From contig NC_088655.1 in assembly GCF_964019385.1 (NCBI RefSeq), positions 20,258,371-20,322,370 on the forward strand: a DNA stretch of 64,000 nt. Reading direction: 5' to 3'. This stretch comes from Sycon ciliatum. Its lineage: Eukaryota > Porifera > Calcarea > Leucosolenida > Sycettidae. Made by a program: the position numbers and the translations under genes. The notes under the pieces were generated by a model, which saw nothing but the letters and a program-made list of their open reading frames with translations, did no database searches and was not told the origin of the DNA. Every line of letters starts with the position of its first letter. Within the stretch, counting starts at the first letter, position 1. Shown piece after piece: positions 10,766-21,672 of this stretch.

Positions 10766-11125
10766 CGCACACCTTGTCGACAATTGCGGAATCTAAAACC
10801 CACCAACGACCTGAAACACGGATCGCACTGGCCGCAGTGGCTGTGGCAACACCGTGCCCCAACACCAGTAGTAGCCTGGGGTGGTGTCACCAACAAAGGA
10901 AAACGCCTAGCACGCACATGCACGCTCGCGCGCGCACACACATGCACGCGCATGCACACGCACGCGCACACACACACACATGCACGCGCCCACACACACA
11001 AACACGTGCACACATGCACGCTCACACACATGCACGCGCGCACACACACAAACACGCGCACGCACAAACACACGCGCGCACACCCAGAAATGTGCACACA
11101 CACGTGCGCACACACACATACACAG
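10728..11125. repeat. (CA)n and CA/CG-rich satellite
   Basis: Pure CA at about 10728-10762 and interspersed ACACACATGCACGCGC units at 10915-11125. Alternating purine-pyrimidine DNA of this type can form Z-DNA. All long open frames here are repeat translations. Confidence 0.9.
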
Positions 11126-11129
11126 CTAA

Positions 11130-11790
11130 TGGTATACAGTAGTATGTTGCCCGCAAAGCAGCCAGGTGCTCTGGCTTGGACCTCGAGCAGCGCTGGTTTC
11201 GCCCTCACTACTTGTCGTCTTGCCCTCTCCAGTGCTGCCTGCAACAAAACATTCCCTTCCGGAAACTCTGGGTGGACCAGTTCTCGGTGTTGTGTTTACA
11301 CCGTGCTCTGCTGTCATAATTACCGGTATGGCATTCGTTGTTCGTATCAACCACTAAGCTCCTGGTAGGTGGCCCCTTACTGGCCTTAGGATGTGGCTCT
11401 GGGTTCACTTCTACATGCACATCACTGTCAGCAAGTATAGACAAAGCAAAATCAGAGGCACTGGTCTTCTCCAGGTTTGCAATTGCTATCACATGGGTGC
11501 AATTGGTGTAGCACTTTCCATGATACCAGCCACACCATTTACTCCTCCCTGAGCTCTTGTGCTGGCAGAGAAAAGCCCAGATATGGCCGTCCTTCTCTCG
11601 AGCAGCGCTGACGATGCGACACCAACTTGTAGTCTCGATATTACTCACTGCAGGCTTCTCGTTTTTACTAAATTGGGCGCTGTTACACAGACACAAAATT
11701 CCAGCAATATTACTCCGCTGGGCTGTCATTTGCCACTTCGTTGCCGTCAGCTGCCTCATCCAGCACGTCGCTGCCACTAGAAACGTCTTC
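11130..11790 (-). pseudogene. Possible LINE 5' region with PHD-like cysteines
   Basis: A minus frame (11208-11777) holds C.W...CQH..SGRSKWCGWYHGKCYTNC, resembling a PHD-type zinc finger, and later HVEVNPEP, close to the (D)xExNPGP peptide that often precedes LINE endonucleases. The glycine is changed to glutamate. No endonuclease follows; CA-rich DNA starts instead. I read it as the 5' end of a LINE whose 3' end is at 10421-10716, with the middle lost. The identity is tentative. Confidence 0.4.
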
Positions 11791-11894
11791 CTCTTCTTCC
11801 ATTGTTGTCAAAACAACATCAATGTACACGAAAGGAATAAACTTCAATAATGTGATCACAATATCCCAAGTCGATATTGTCGTCAACGTCGTCA

Positions 11895-13508
11895 TCTTCT
11901 AAAAAATAAATTATTTTTCCTCACTCCACGCGAACTCGTGTTTTGCGCTTGCTCATACGATGCACACCTCACCACTCGCGTAAAAATATCTGTTCTCACG
12001 GTGGAATTTGGTCGAGAAAAGAAGCCCTCGCGAAGGTCTCTGGATCGGTTCTGGAACGTCCAACAAGCGAAAACGTATCCTTTGTGATGTCCTTGACCAA
12101 CACTGTAAGCGGCGATTTGTCCCCCCGAGAGTGCAACGGCACTTGTGATTTTGAGTTTTGGCTCACGGACTACACGGACTGACGAGTGTCCGCATACCTC
12201 AGACATGCAGGACCGTCTGAATCCAATGGAAACTTTTTTCGGAGCTTTGTGAAAACATGAAATAAAGTTAGAAACTGATTTGTGTCGCCGCAAATGACTG
12301 AATGAATAACATCCACAGTGATCACCCCGTTGGGCGATGACAGTTTGTGCCACGAATGAAACTCACCTAGTCCTTCGACATTCGATAGGACGGCTGCTCA
12401 GGTACTAGTACATGTAATCGGACAAATTTTCTGTTGCAGAATGCGATTGCCAGCAACCGTGGTTCCCTTCACACTAGCACGAGTCGTCTGCACGCGTAGA
12501 TCCTCTTCACTGAGCTGTTCCTAGTGCACGACAACAAAATACAAGTGGTGGTGTGGTGTCTTGGATCAAAATACAACCACAAAGAAGCGGAAAAAACATC
12601 GACCTACTCTCCTAGGAAAGCGGCAACTAACTTTGGAAATGAAGCATTCACACGATTCATTCCGTTGGGCTGACCAACACATTCTCAAACACAGGTGAAC
12701 CCATGGCAAGGTCTAACAATGATGGTCAAAATGAAAATTCATTCAATCACTATCCCCATGTGGCGAAGTCAACCGGAACGTAGATTTGAAAGGCAATCGT
12801 TGTGTCGCCCAATAAACTTTCAATGCAGCCATTAGGAGTGTGCTATCGCTTCACATCGACCCACAGCCGAAGGTAGAGAAACGGGGAAGGAAGAACGGCT
12901 CGTGGTTACCGCTGTTCCAAGCCAAGCTATGCTAGAGCGCATTACTCCAACGGGGTGCTTGATTCACCGAACGAACTAATTACTTACCGTCACCCGGACA
13001 AACTGTCGAACTTACTTCCGTCGCTACCTCAGCTTTGAATGCCTTGCTGCCGTCGGCTGCTTTCCAGCAACCCTACAAAGGGGCGTCGGTATCTAAGCGA
13101 CATGATGACAACAATGAAGACAAAAGAGAGAAAAAACCTTTCTGGTGAATGACTGTGCACCAGGGGAAATTTTCGGTCAACTCTTCTCTCTACCTTTTCT
13201 ATGACCGAGTGTGAGCTGCCTCTCAACCACTGCACTTGTCTTGTGTAGCATGGGGACCTACATTGCAGTAGCCTATAGACTAGGATGTACAGTGTAGTGT
13301 AGGCGATCCGACTGCTTGGTTGCGCTTCGTGTATAAAAATTAAAATAATAGCTAGTACAAGTCATTACGCACGTGACATCGTTAGCTGGTGTGGAGGGGG
13401 GGGGGGGAGGTTGGGTGGAGCTTTGCAAACAGAGCGACGACATGACATTGTGTAGTACTAGATCTACATGTAGACTGTAGACTGTAGTAGACTCTACATG
13501 TATACATG
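11895..13508. other. No gene recognised
   Basis: About 1.6 kb without a protein I can support. Some open frames of 60-150 codons exist on both strands but lack motifs. A poly-G run (about 13395-13408) is present. Confidence 0.4.
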
Positions 13509-13510
13509 TA

Positions 13511-13695
13511 CAGTGGTCCCTCTATAATCCGGCACCATTTGTGCCACGGAAATCTGCTGGATTAGGGAGGGTGCTGGATTAACAAATCTGATCTACTGCT
13601 GCAATGTGCATGAAGAGGACATTTGGCTACTGAAAATTGTGCTGGTTTATCGAGGGTGCTGGATTATAAAGTGCCGGATTAGAGAGGGACGACTG
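13511..13695. mobile_element. pogo/Tigger-like MITE (185 bp)
   Basis: Inverted ends CAGTGGTCCCTCTATAATCC and GGATTAGAGAGGGACGACTG, flanked by TA on both sides (13509-13510, 13696-13697). Short elements with CAGT ends and TA duplications are typical non-autonomous Tc1/mariner-pogo members. No coding capacity. Confidence 0.75.
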
Positions 13696-13878
13696 TAGTA
13701 CCGGTCCCGGAGCTAGCTCTGTGTAAATGTAGATCTACCAGGCGACTTGCCATGATCGTGGAGATACTTGTAGTAAGGCAAGGACATGTCGACAGGGACC
13801 TACCATGTACCAGTCCACCACTAGCACCAGTCCACGGATCGATTTAGGCCCCGGTCACACATGCACTTTTTTTGGCGG

Positions 13879-13952
13879 TTCCGCCAAAGCGTAACTTACG
13901 CTTCCGCCGTTGCCGAGGCAACGGCGGAGGCGTAAGTTACGCTTTGGCGGAA
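13879..13952. repeat. 74-bp hairpin palindrome
   Basis: Two 36-bp arms (starting TTCCGCCAAAGCGTAACTTA) differ at one base and are separated by 2 bp. They would extrude as a long stem. The arm ends carry the same CCGCCAAAGCG word found elsewhere in the element. Confidence 0.9.
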
Positions 13953-14276
13953 AGCTTGGATTTCGCTACGCCAAAAAAATGCGAGCGGAGCCTCCGCTTT
14001 CGCGGATCCGCTTTGGCGGAACCTGCATGGTGGTGGCTTTGGAGTTGGGTGTGCTACTCCTGCACTGAGTTCTGGTGTTGTTTGGTTGCCGTTTGGTATT
14101 CAGTTTTCATATTGTTCTTCTTTGCCAATGAACTGTACGTTCTGGAGATCTCGCAAACAATACTGCATCGTTATGAGTGGATAATTGGTGAGGGAATCCG
14201 TCTCCCAAATCATTGGCCCCGATCGCGGACGATCTCCAACTCTCTCCAAGCAATACGTCCACACTAGGACTGCAAC

Positions 14277-14308
14277 CAGGGAGTAGTAGAGTACTCAGCC
14301 ACACCCTC
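14277..14308. mobile_element. Degenerate hAT-like nano-element (32 bp)
   Basis: It begins CAGGGAGTAGTAGAGTACTC and ends ACACCCTC, with ACTGCAAC exactly repeated at 14269-14276 and 14309-14316. The left end matches the family. The right end has decayed. Confidence 0.5.
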
Positions 14309-14360
14309 ACTGCAACTGCAGGCATCCACGCAGTCGCTGGGTCAATGATGGATCATGGGG

Positions 14361-14778
14361 GAGGCAACGACACCCTGCTATAAAACAATTTGAATTTGAT
14401 ATTGATGTAAACTAAACTAATATTCAAATACACCCGTGCTGGGCCGCAGTGAATGTGCCCCATATCCACGAGTGTACTTGACAGGAGACATTCAGCAGCC
14501 TGTCAGCGATCCACGATAGCTCTACTTGTACAAGCGAAGGTCGCTTCAACTCGGACAAGAAGGAGGCAACGACACCCTACTATACAACTATTTGAATTTG
14601 ATATTGATGTAAACCAAACTAGTAATATTCAAATACACCTGTACTGGGCCGCAGTGAATGCGCCCCAAATCCTCGAGTGTACTTGAGTCTTGACAGGAGA
14701 CATTCAGCAGCCTAGCCTGTCAGCGATCCACGATAGCTCTACTTGTACAATCGAAGGTCGCTTCAACTCGGACAAGAA
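14361..14778. repeat. Two-copy tandem duplication (about 205 bp unit)
   Basis: The block from GAGGCAACGACACCCT to TCAACTCGGACAAGAA occurs twice (14361-14562, 14563-14778) with scattered differences and small indels. Confidence 0.9.
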
Positions 14779-15537
14779 CATCTAAAATTTCAAAGGACGT
14801 GCTGCATTTGCATTCTCTCCGCCAAAGCGGAGCGTTGAGGAGCACAGTATTCTACATGTATGTGTGACCGCTGCATCGTGTCGTCCGCCAAAGCGGCTGC
14901 GGTAGTTCCGCTTTCCGCCTCCGCAAAAGCGGTGCAAGCTTTTCATGTGTGACCGCGGCCTAAGCGCGCTGGTGTCTCAAACCAACTGACACAGTGACAG
15001 TCTTGTCTGCAGAGCTAGACAACCAGATCACGTGTCCCAAGCAACCAAGTGACAGTCCCGAAAAGGTGCAAGGCTCCCTATCTCCTCCCTGCACCTGTCT
15101 GCCCTCGAGTCGAGTACCCACGACTCGCACCACTGAGCGAGTGTTTGTGATAATCGACAGCGTACACGTACATGTAGCCATTCAAACTGCGACCGGCCAA
15201 ACCGTGTTGATTCTCACAATGTGAGGTGTGAGATTCACCACTACTGCGCTAGGCCGGCACGCGGTGTTCTTGGTCTCGTAAGCTTTGGAAGCTAATGTCG
15301 TGAGACAGTCACAGAGAGGCCTTGTACTAAGTTGTAGACAGTCTACCAAGGTTGAGTATGTGTCATCGCTTGCCGACAGCGAAAAAATCCTACTACAACT
15401 GTAGCTGTACAAGTACAACTAACGAAGTACACACACAAGTACTGTCGTAGACCTACGCCAGTACCTGTACTTTTAAAACTACTTGTCTCACCCCTCATGC
15501 TCTCACTGTAGGCACCGGCGGATTATGCCGGCTATTA

Positions 15538-15988
15538 AAGGGCCTGGTCAGACTGCGGCAAAATCAAAATAATCCTAGGATTATAATCCGAATCTCCATA
15601 GTAACTTGCCGCCAGAGCGGCAAAAGCGAGAGTTGACGCTCCAAAAAAAAGCAAGAACGGACCACGCTTTTCCGCTCCAAACAGGATTTGACGCTGATAC
15701 GCCATTGACGCTGATAATCACTGATTTTTTCATCTCGATATCGAGGACCTAATTGGCCACGGACAACACCAAAACTCATAAGGATGGTTGCAAGGATTGC
15801 ACTGATGGTGTTGGCGATCCACAAGGTGAAGGAATTTGACGTCGTTCGTGGAAATTACCGCTTGACGCTCGAAATGAAGTTTGAGTTTTCGTTCTCCCCA
15901 CATGTGTAGTGTGATCGCGATTCTAATTCTGGACGCTGTTATTTTTTCGTCAGGCAAACAAAATTTGCCGCAGTCTGACCAGGCCCTT
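15538..15988. mobile_element. MITE with 25-bp inverted ends (about 450 bp)
   Basis: Left end AAGGGCCTGGTCAGACTGCG is matched, complemented, at the right end (ending TGACCAGGCCCTT). TTA occurs at both edges but not symmetrically placed, so a Harbinger-like 3-bp duplication is possible but not proven. No coding region. Confidence 0.7.
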
Positions 15989-16274
15989 AGAATCAACTCG
16001 TAAAACCTCCAAGTCAATCTCCAATTGACACAAACCTCGTTTATTCAACATAATCATATCCTATCCAATAAAAACAGTTTATAAAAACAGCTTTCTAAGA
16101 TCGTACCCAGTCCGCATAACCAAGAGAGCTAGCTCCCTTGGCTGCTGTTGGAATATGCAAGAATGGGCCTTCCAGATAAGGTCTAACAAGGAAAAGTGGC
16201 TAGCCTATAGTTATGAAAAGAACACCGGTAACCATGGAGACAGAACACGTTCTCATATGCATGATTCTAAATAC

Positions 16275-16332
16275 AAATAAATGAGGAGGCCGAGGGTTTA
16301 TTGGTCATAAACCCTCGGCCTCCTCATTTATT
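16275..16332. repeat. 58-bp perfect hairpin
   Basis: Arms of 25 bp (AATAAATGAGGAGGCCGAGG... and complement) around TTGGTCA or so. No target duplication was identified, so this may be a miniature element, or a hairpin left by another process. Confidence 0.8.
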
Positions 16333-16337
16333 GTAAA

Positions 16338-18734
16338 CATAATTATTAGGTGGTTGAAAAATTGGAGCATAATTTGGCATCCTTTCGGAGGTAGGAGCAT
16401 AACTACATTAATGTTTCTTCCACAGTTCTACAGTAGTATGTAGTAGGCTCCGGCGGATTATGCTCGCGAAATCATGGAATTATGCGTTCGTGGATTCTCG
16501 CATTATGCTCGCAAAATCCTCATAATTATTATGCTTTGGCACGCGGGGATACATATTCACTTTGTTGTACTTATGGAGCCCCAAAGTTCGGAAAATTGTG
16601 CCTTTTTTGTACTTGCAAGTGGCCATAAGTACAAACATATGTTACACGAGTATCCCTATACCAAGGTGTCCATGCATGCTAGTGATTATCATGGAAAAGG
16701 AAAAACATTACTTCAGTAAAATATTTGTTCATTGCCAAATCAGTTTGAGTTAACTTTGAAAATTATCATGTTCACTTGTCTTCGTAATCGTCATACTCGT
16801 CCAACCGATATGCCACCCTCACCCTGCGAATAATCAGCTCATCTCTTCCGTAGCTCCACCTCTCCTTCCATCATAACCGAACACCAACTACACCTCAAAT
16901 TTTTAAATTATTAATATTATAGCAATGTCAGACGCCTGCACAGACATGACAGCTAAAATCCAGAGGTCATGACTTCGTATCATGAATAATGTACATGTAC
17001 GCAGAGTCAGCTTGCGGACCACCCGTCACTATTTCGTCCGCCCCAGGATACTTGATAAAGGCTGATTCACTCGCATCTTCTGCTACATGTACTGCATGCA
17101 TCAGTGTGAGAAAGAACTTTGAAGAAGACGACTCAGTTCGACCATACAATAATGTATTGGCATGATTTCTACCCTGCTTTTCATTGAAAACACTATCTGC
17201 AGTGCATGCCCTCCAACTTCAAGCCCTTTACCATGCAGACCACCAGAACTGATCAGGTGCATTGTACAGAATTGTGTAGCCTGTAGGCATGGGCGGGTGA
17301 TGCTAGTTATTTGCTGCGATAATGCTAAAGGCAATGCTCGCAATATGAGGATATAATGCCACTTATAATGCTTATAATGCTATGTTTGATGGGTCAGTAT
17401 GTATGGGCGGCATGTGCGCGACCAACCTACGTTTTGCGGATGATATAGATCTAATCGCATCGTCTGTGGAAGAGCTGATGGACCTGACCGAGCGCGTGGA
17501 TACGAGTGCAACAAGACTAGGCATGCAGACCAATGCTTCCAAGACCAAGTCAATGGCAGCGCCGGAGGGCGGTGGTGATCTGGGGTGCATTCAAGTAGGC
17601 AATGAGCGAATAGAAGAGGTATCCCAGTTTAAATACTTAGGTGCCGTAATCACGTCGGATGGCAAGTCCGATGTGGAGATAAGAAGACGCTTAGCACTAG
17701 GGAAGCAAAAGATCATTGAGCTTCAATTCATTTGTAAATCGCCATCACTTTCTTTGCCTACTAAATTTCGTTTTGTTAGGTCTATTGTGCTAGCGACTGT
17801 TTTATACGGATGCCAATCTTGGACATTATCTGCCTCATCAATGAGAAGAATTTCATCCTTCGAGATGGGACTTTGCTTCCGCCGACTCTTAGGATTTAAC
17901 ATACCACGACCGGCGTACCAACCAATCTATCCTGGAAGAAATCAATGGCATCATCGGAGCAAGGATGCGGCTAGCGAACGAAGTCAAGAAATTTAAGTTG
18001 ATGTGGTTTGGCCATGTTACGAGACATGACGTTTTCTCCAAGCCCTTCCTGCAAGGATCAACTCCTGGATCTCGACCGAGAGGAAGGCCCGCGACATCAT
18101 GGATTTCTAACATTAAAAGTTGGATGGGTCTTCCCTTGCATGCTCTCTCTCATGCAGCACACGATAGAGTTGGATTCAGAGACATCATTCACAATTCTCT
18201 CGCTGATTAATGCCTCCACGATCACCTTGTGATTATGAGTTAAACATACATACATACATACATACATACATAATGCTCACCGTACTACTCCATAATGCCA
18301 GTTTGAAAGTTGGAAAAGAAGGCCATCTTGGATCAAGGCCAAAGCGTAGAAGAAGAAAAACTTAAACAGCAGTGGGCAAGTTGTCTGAAACAATCCACTG
18401 AGAAGTTTGATTTGCAACGTCCAGTCTCCAGACGAAGCCGGACGGGTTCAGATGCACGATTTTCGGAACTGGACCTAGCCAGCTTCATGCATGACGCCGT
18501 TGTCGACCGGCAATTATGCTTGTAATGCCATATTTGCGTGCGAAATGGTGTTATAATGCCAGCATTATGCCACCTGGAAAAAAGGGACTATAATGCCAGC
18601 CATAAAGCTAGCATTACCCGCCCATGCCTAGTAGCCTGTAACCTGCATACTAGAACTGTGGTACAATCATGTATATGCTCCTACCTACGAAAGGATGCCA
18701 AATTATGCTCCAAATTTTCAACCACCAAATTATG
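16338..18734. mobile_element. TIR element (2.4 kb) disrupted by a LINE
   Basis: Ends of about 60 bp are inverted copies: CATAATTATTAGGTGGTTGA ... GGAGCATAATTTGGCATCCT at left, complement at right (18690-18734). The word ATAATGC/GCATTAT recurs many times near both ends. A plus-strand LINE piece (17382-18271) sits inside. No transposase frame was recognised and no target duplication was clear. Confidence 0.65.
17382..18271 (+). pseudogene. RTE-like LINE, 3' half with (CATA)n tail
   Basis: The frame 17382-17996 reads LRFADDIDLIASSVEELMDL (motif C with FADD), LGMQTNASKTKSMA, QFKYLGAVITSDGKSDVEI, VLYGCQSWTLS. After a frameshift near 17960, a second frame continues FKLMWFGHVTRHDVFSKPFL, RGRPATSWISNIKSW and FRDIIHNSLAD, then a stop. 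The end is a (CATA)n run (18244-18271). It is 5' truncated and lies inside the TIR element at 16338-18734. Motif style resembles RTE-type elements; clade assignment by eye is tentative. Confidence 0.75.
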
Positions 18735-18770
18735 AATCTCGGATGTTGAGCCATAAATAAATGTAGAAAG

Positions 18771-19200
18771 TTAAAGGACATATGGATACGAGTTAAGAGT
18801 AACTCTCCATCACTGTAACTGGATACTATATACAGTCAGAAAGTGCAATAACTAGGCACAAAACTGACAAGAATACTGAGACATTCGACGTCCTGACACC
18901 TAGCTTCAACACATCTCCGTAGCGCTAACCGACAGCCTTCCAACTTGGAAGGTTCAAGGTTACGGAAAGACCAAAGAGGGGAAGGCAAGCGCAACGAAAA
19001 CGAGCAAAAGCTACAGTCCCAACGGAACAAAGAATGTCGATTGTTACTGGACGAAATAATATAAGACCAGTACGATATCTTACAAAGCGGTCTAACTACA
19101 ATTCGAAGCAGCAAAGCAGCACACCACCCAACTTGGGTGGGTCATAAGTATCAAAGATAATTGAAGAAAGGGGAAGCTTTGCGAAAACAAATTGTACAAG
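18771..19200. repeat. Partial inverted-orientation copy of the element at 32436-32990
   Basis: Blocks such as CCTTCCAACTTGGAAGGTTC, ACTTGGGTGGGTCA, AGGGGAAGCTTTGCG and GTCAGAAAGTGCA match the 32.4-33.0 kb element, partly in opposite orientation. One terminus is missing here. Confidence 0.6.
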
Positions 19201-19266
19201 CCGAAAGCCAAACTCTCACAGTTTCCCGGTTTCGCACCTGTCGCATCGCAAAAAAGTTTTTTTTTA

Positions 19267-19680
19267 AGCGGGATTCACAGAAGCTTTTTTTGCGATGCGA
19301 CAAGCGCGAAACCGGGAAAACCCCATATCGCAGCCTTGTCGCACCCCATGCAACTGCCGCAACTGGGCCATCGCAGGCCATCGCAGAAGTTGAGCTTGAG
19401 CTTGGCTCAACTTTTGCGATGCGATGCGACAAGCGATTTGGCATACGATTTTGACCTTTTCTACAGCAAAGTTGTACAAAGGTTCAAGAGTGGCCTATAA
19501 ATTTGTACAAGTTGTATCAAACCGCGCGAATATCATGGTGACGTAGCCAAATCAGCAAGATTTTGTCGCATCACTGACTTCTTCTGTGAATGGTATTTCG
19601 CGAGTTCGCATCGAACGCGTCCGTCGCAGATCGCGTCGCATCGCGTGTTGCATCGCAAAAAAGCTTCTGTGAATCCCGCT
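19267..19680. mobile_element. Harbinger-like MITE (414 bp, TTA duplication)
   Basis: Inverted ends AGCGGGATTCACAGAAGCTT and complement, flanked by TTA on both sides (19264-19266, 19681-19683). Subterminal TCGCATCGC words recur in both orientations. Three-base TTA duplications and about 30-bp termini fit PIF/Harbinger MITEs. Confidence 0.7.
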
Positions 19681-19689
19681 TTATTCCAC

Positions 19690-20204
19690 GATCACGGGGA
19701 GCACCATACGATGCGATCACACCACGTGGAAAACATGTAGAAAACGGTACATACATGTAGGTTCTTTTAAAAATCTGTATATCTAGCCTAAATTTGCCCA
19801 TTTTCCAGCCTACAATTGTTTTTTTAGCGAAGTGTATTCTGCGCCCGATCGTACTGTACAAATCACGTACATGTATGTGGCAGCCGTGAGCATGCCGTTA
19901 GCGCTATGTCATGTGTGCGAAGGCTCAACAAAAATGACAATGATCTATAACTCATTCCAAGTCTGTTCATTTTTCCTATCTCAGGTAGTTGTGCTGCAAC
20001 ACAATGTTGTCTATTTCCGCTCCATTTTTGGTTGCTTTTGGCATCATTATACACAAGAACTCGCTCATTTTGAGTTGCGATATTAGCAACTTCTGAGCTT
20101 TTTCTGAAAATACGGATGCGATTTCAGCAACTTTCACTTGTTTTGGCACGGTTGCGAAAAGCATAAGTTGCCAATATTTTTGGCATCTTTGGGAAAGGGC
20201 TATC
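19690..20204. other. No gene seen
   Basis: AT-rich DNA with short frames only. Confidence 0.4.
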
Positions 20205-20789
20205 TACGAGGTCGTATCTTTGATACAACATCCAGTGCTGGGTCCTCCACAGCAAGCCATTTCCACAGCGCTGCAAACCAAATCCAGGATACCCTCAAAA
20301 ATCGGCAAAGACTACCACTCACGTTCCACTACTACCTAGTACTGAATCCTACCTGACTTCTTGACACGACTCAAACTTGCCAAAGTCACTAAGTCAGCGT
20401 CAACTACAATAATCAAGCCACATATCTGCAACGTCACGAGGGTGCTGGCAAAAGTCCGTGCACCCAACACATGGCTAAAAAACGTGATATTTGGACTTGG
20501 AGCAAAATTATGCACACTGTTGCGTGTTTCCATGATACAAGTTGCGCATGGTCTGCTCAGATTCAAATACAGTGCTGCCAAAAAAATTAATGACAGCACG
20601 CAACAAATCATCTTTCCTTGTAAGGGCACATTTTCAGCCATAACTCTTGAACGGCTGGTCAGATCGAGACAAAATATTCAGAGATTTTGCAGCTATACAT
20701 GCTCTTTCAACTGATGTAGCACCCGATATGAATTTACAATTCGATTTTTCAGGGATTTTACGACCAGGCTGCCCCCTTAGGGCCCTTAA
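20205..20789. repeat. Dispersed repeat, extended copy of 6733-6985
   Basis: 20205-20438 matches 6733-6985. To the right the unit continues to a boundary near 20789 (GGCAGCCTGGTCG on the complementary strand), where the chromovirus chromodomain frame is broken. It therefore probably belongs to an element inserted into the chromovirus. Confidence 0.6.
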
Positions 20790-21325
20790 CCAAAATATTC
20801 GTGTGTGCCTTTGCATACTCGGTGATCCAAGATTTCCTCGACAATGTACCTTGTGTTGCCGTCCAAATAAGTTATAGGCGGCGGGGGCGGCTGGCGGCAC
20901 CCAGGAATTGCGTTCCCTTCGTATGGTTTCAGCGCAGTGACATTGAACACAGGGTGGCAGCGTAAGGTTGTCGGCAGGTTTAGGCGATATGCATTGTCGC
21001 CAACTGTTGCCCTGACCTAGGTCCAAACCACTTGGGACGAAGTTTTGACGAGGGTTGTTGGCGCGCCTAGGGGGTCAACATAAAGTCCCGAAACACCATC
21101 ACGCTATCTCCTGGCTTGTACTTAATCCGCGATCTTAACTGGTGAGCGTAAATGGCTTGACGAGCTTGGGCGGCCACAACTGTATCTCGGGCCATCCTGA
21201 GAGCATCAGACTTACTTTGCAGCCAGTCATTTGGTGCACCCTGTGAATCTGCCCCAGAAACAAAATCTGCAGAGGCCTTAGGATTGTATCCATAATTCAA
21301 ATAGGGAGGAGAATTTCCAGTAGAA
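20790..21325 (-). pseudogene. Integrase C-terminus plus chromodomain start
   Basis: Minus frames read DALRMARDTVVAAQARQAIY, RIKYKPGDSVMVF (the KxGDxVxxF strand of gypsy integrase C-termini), a degraded piece, then VGDNAYRLNLPTTLRCHPVF, NVTALKPYEGN and YIVEEILDHRVCKGTHEY, the first strand of a chromodomain. At GAATATT one extra T shifts the frame, and foreign DNA follows within about a dozen bases. Function when intact: chromatin-directed integration. Confidence 0.75.
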
Positions 21326-21475
21326 GCCTGTTGCGAATTATTAAAATAGCAAACTCACATAAGAGTAATAGCTGTTCCCAGTTGTCTTGTTTTAAGGCTT
21401 ACAAATACTCTGAGGATATCACCTAATAACCTATTGATTCTTTCGGTTTGTCCGTCGGTCTGGGGATGATTAGCA

Positions 21476-21672
21476 GTACTAAAAGACAGCTTGGTACCAA
21501 GTCTCTCAAATATCTCCTTAAAAAAGGCAGCTGTAAAGCGAGGGTCACGATCACATGCAATAGATGAAGATAGGCCATGAAGGCGGAAAAAATTCTGAAT
21601 AATAATTACAAATCGGCACTGCCCTTCGCATCAATAGTTGTGCTGGTTGGAATTAAGTGAACGCATTTCGCG
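21476..21672 (-). repeat. Duplicated integrase segment, copy 1 (copy 2 at 23067-23272)
   Basis: About 200 bp (starting GATGATTAGCAGTACTAAAAG on the plus strand and reaching GAACGCATTTCG) occur on both sides of the Penelope-like insertion, in the same orientation, about 94-95% identical by eye. Both encode the same part of the integrase core (minus strand: RLHGLSSSIACDR). Confidence 0.85.

Larger units (their letters stand above)
13844..14963. mobile_element. TIR element with foldback palindromes (1.1 kb)
   Basis: The ends are inverted: TTAGGCCCCGGTCACACATG at left and, complemented at right, TTAGGCCGCGGTCACACATG. Inside is a 74-bp near-perfect palindrome (13879-13952) and scattered CCGCTTTGGCGG-type words at about 14006, 14817, 14884 and 14921, mostly near the two ends. 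The middle is a tandem duplication (14361-14778). No transposase is readable. Target duplication is unclear because the termini themselves read TTA...TAA. Confidence 0.7.

Noticed and set aside
10017-11368. Long His-Thr and Cys-Val repeat proteins on both strands
   Set aside because: Translations of (CA)n/(GT)n satellite. Only the short zinc-finger tail at 10421-10716 has a real protein pattern.
15535-15991. A proven Harbinger TTA duplication for the 450-bp MITE
   Set aside because: TTA occurs at both edges but at different offsets from the inverted ends, so the duplication cannot be claimed.
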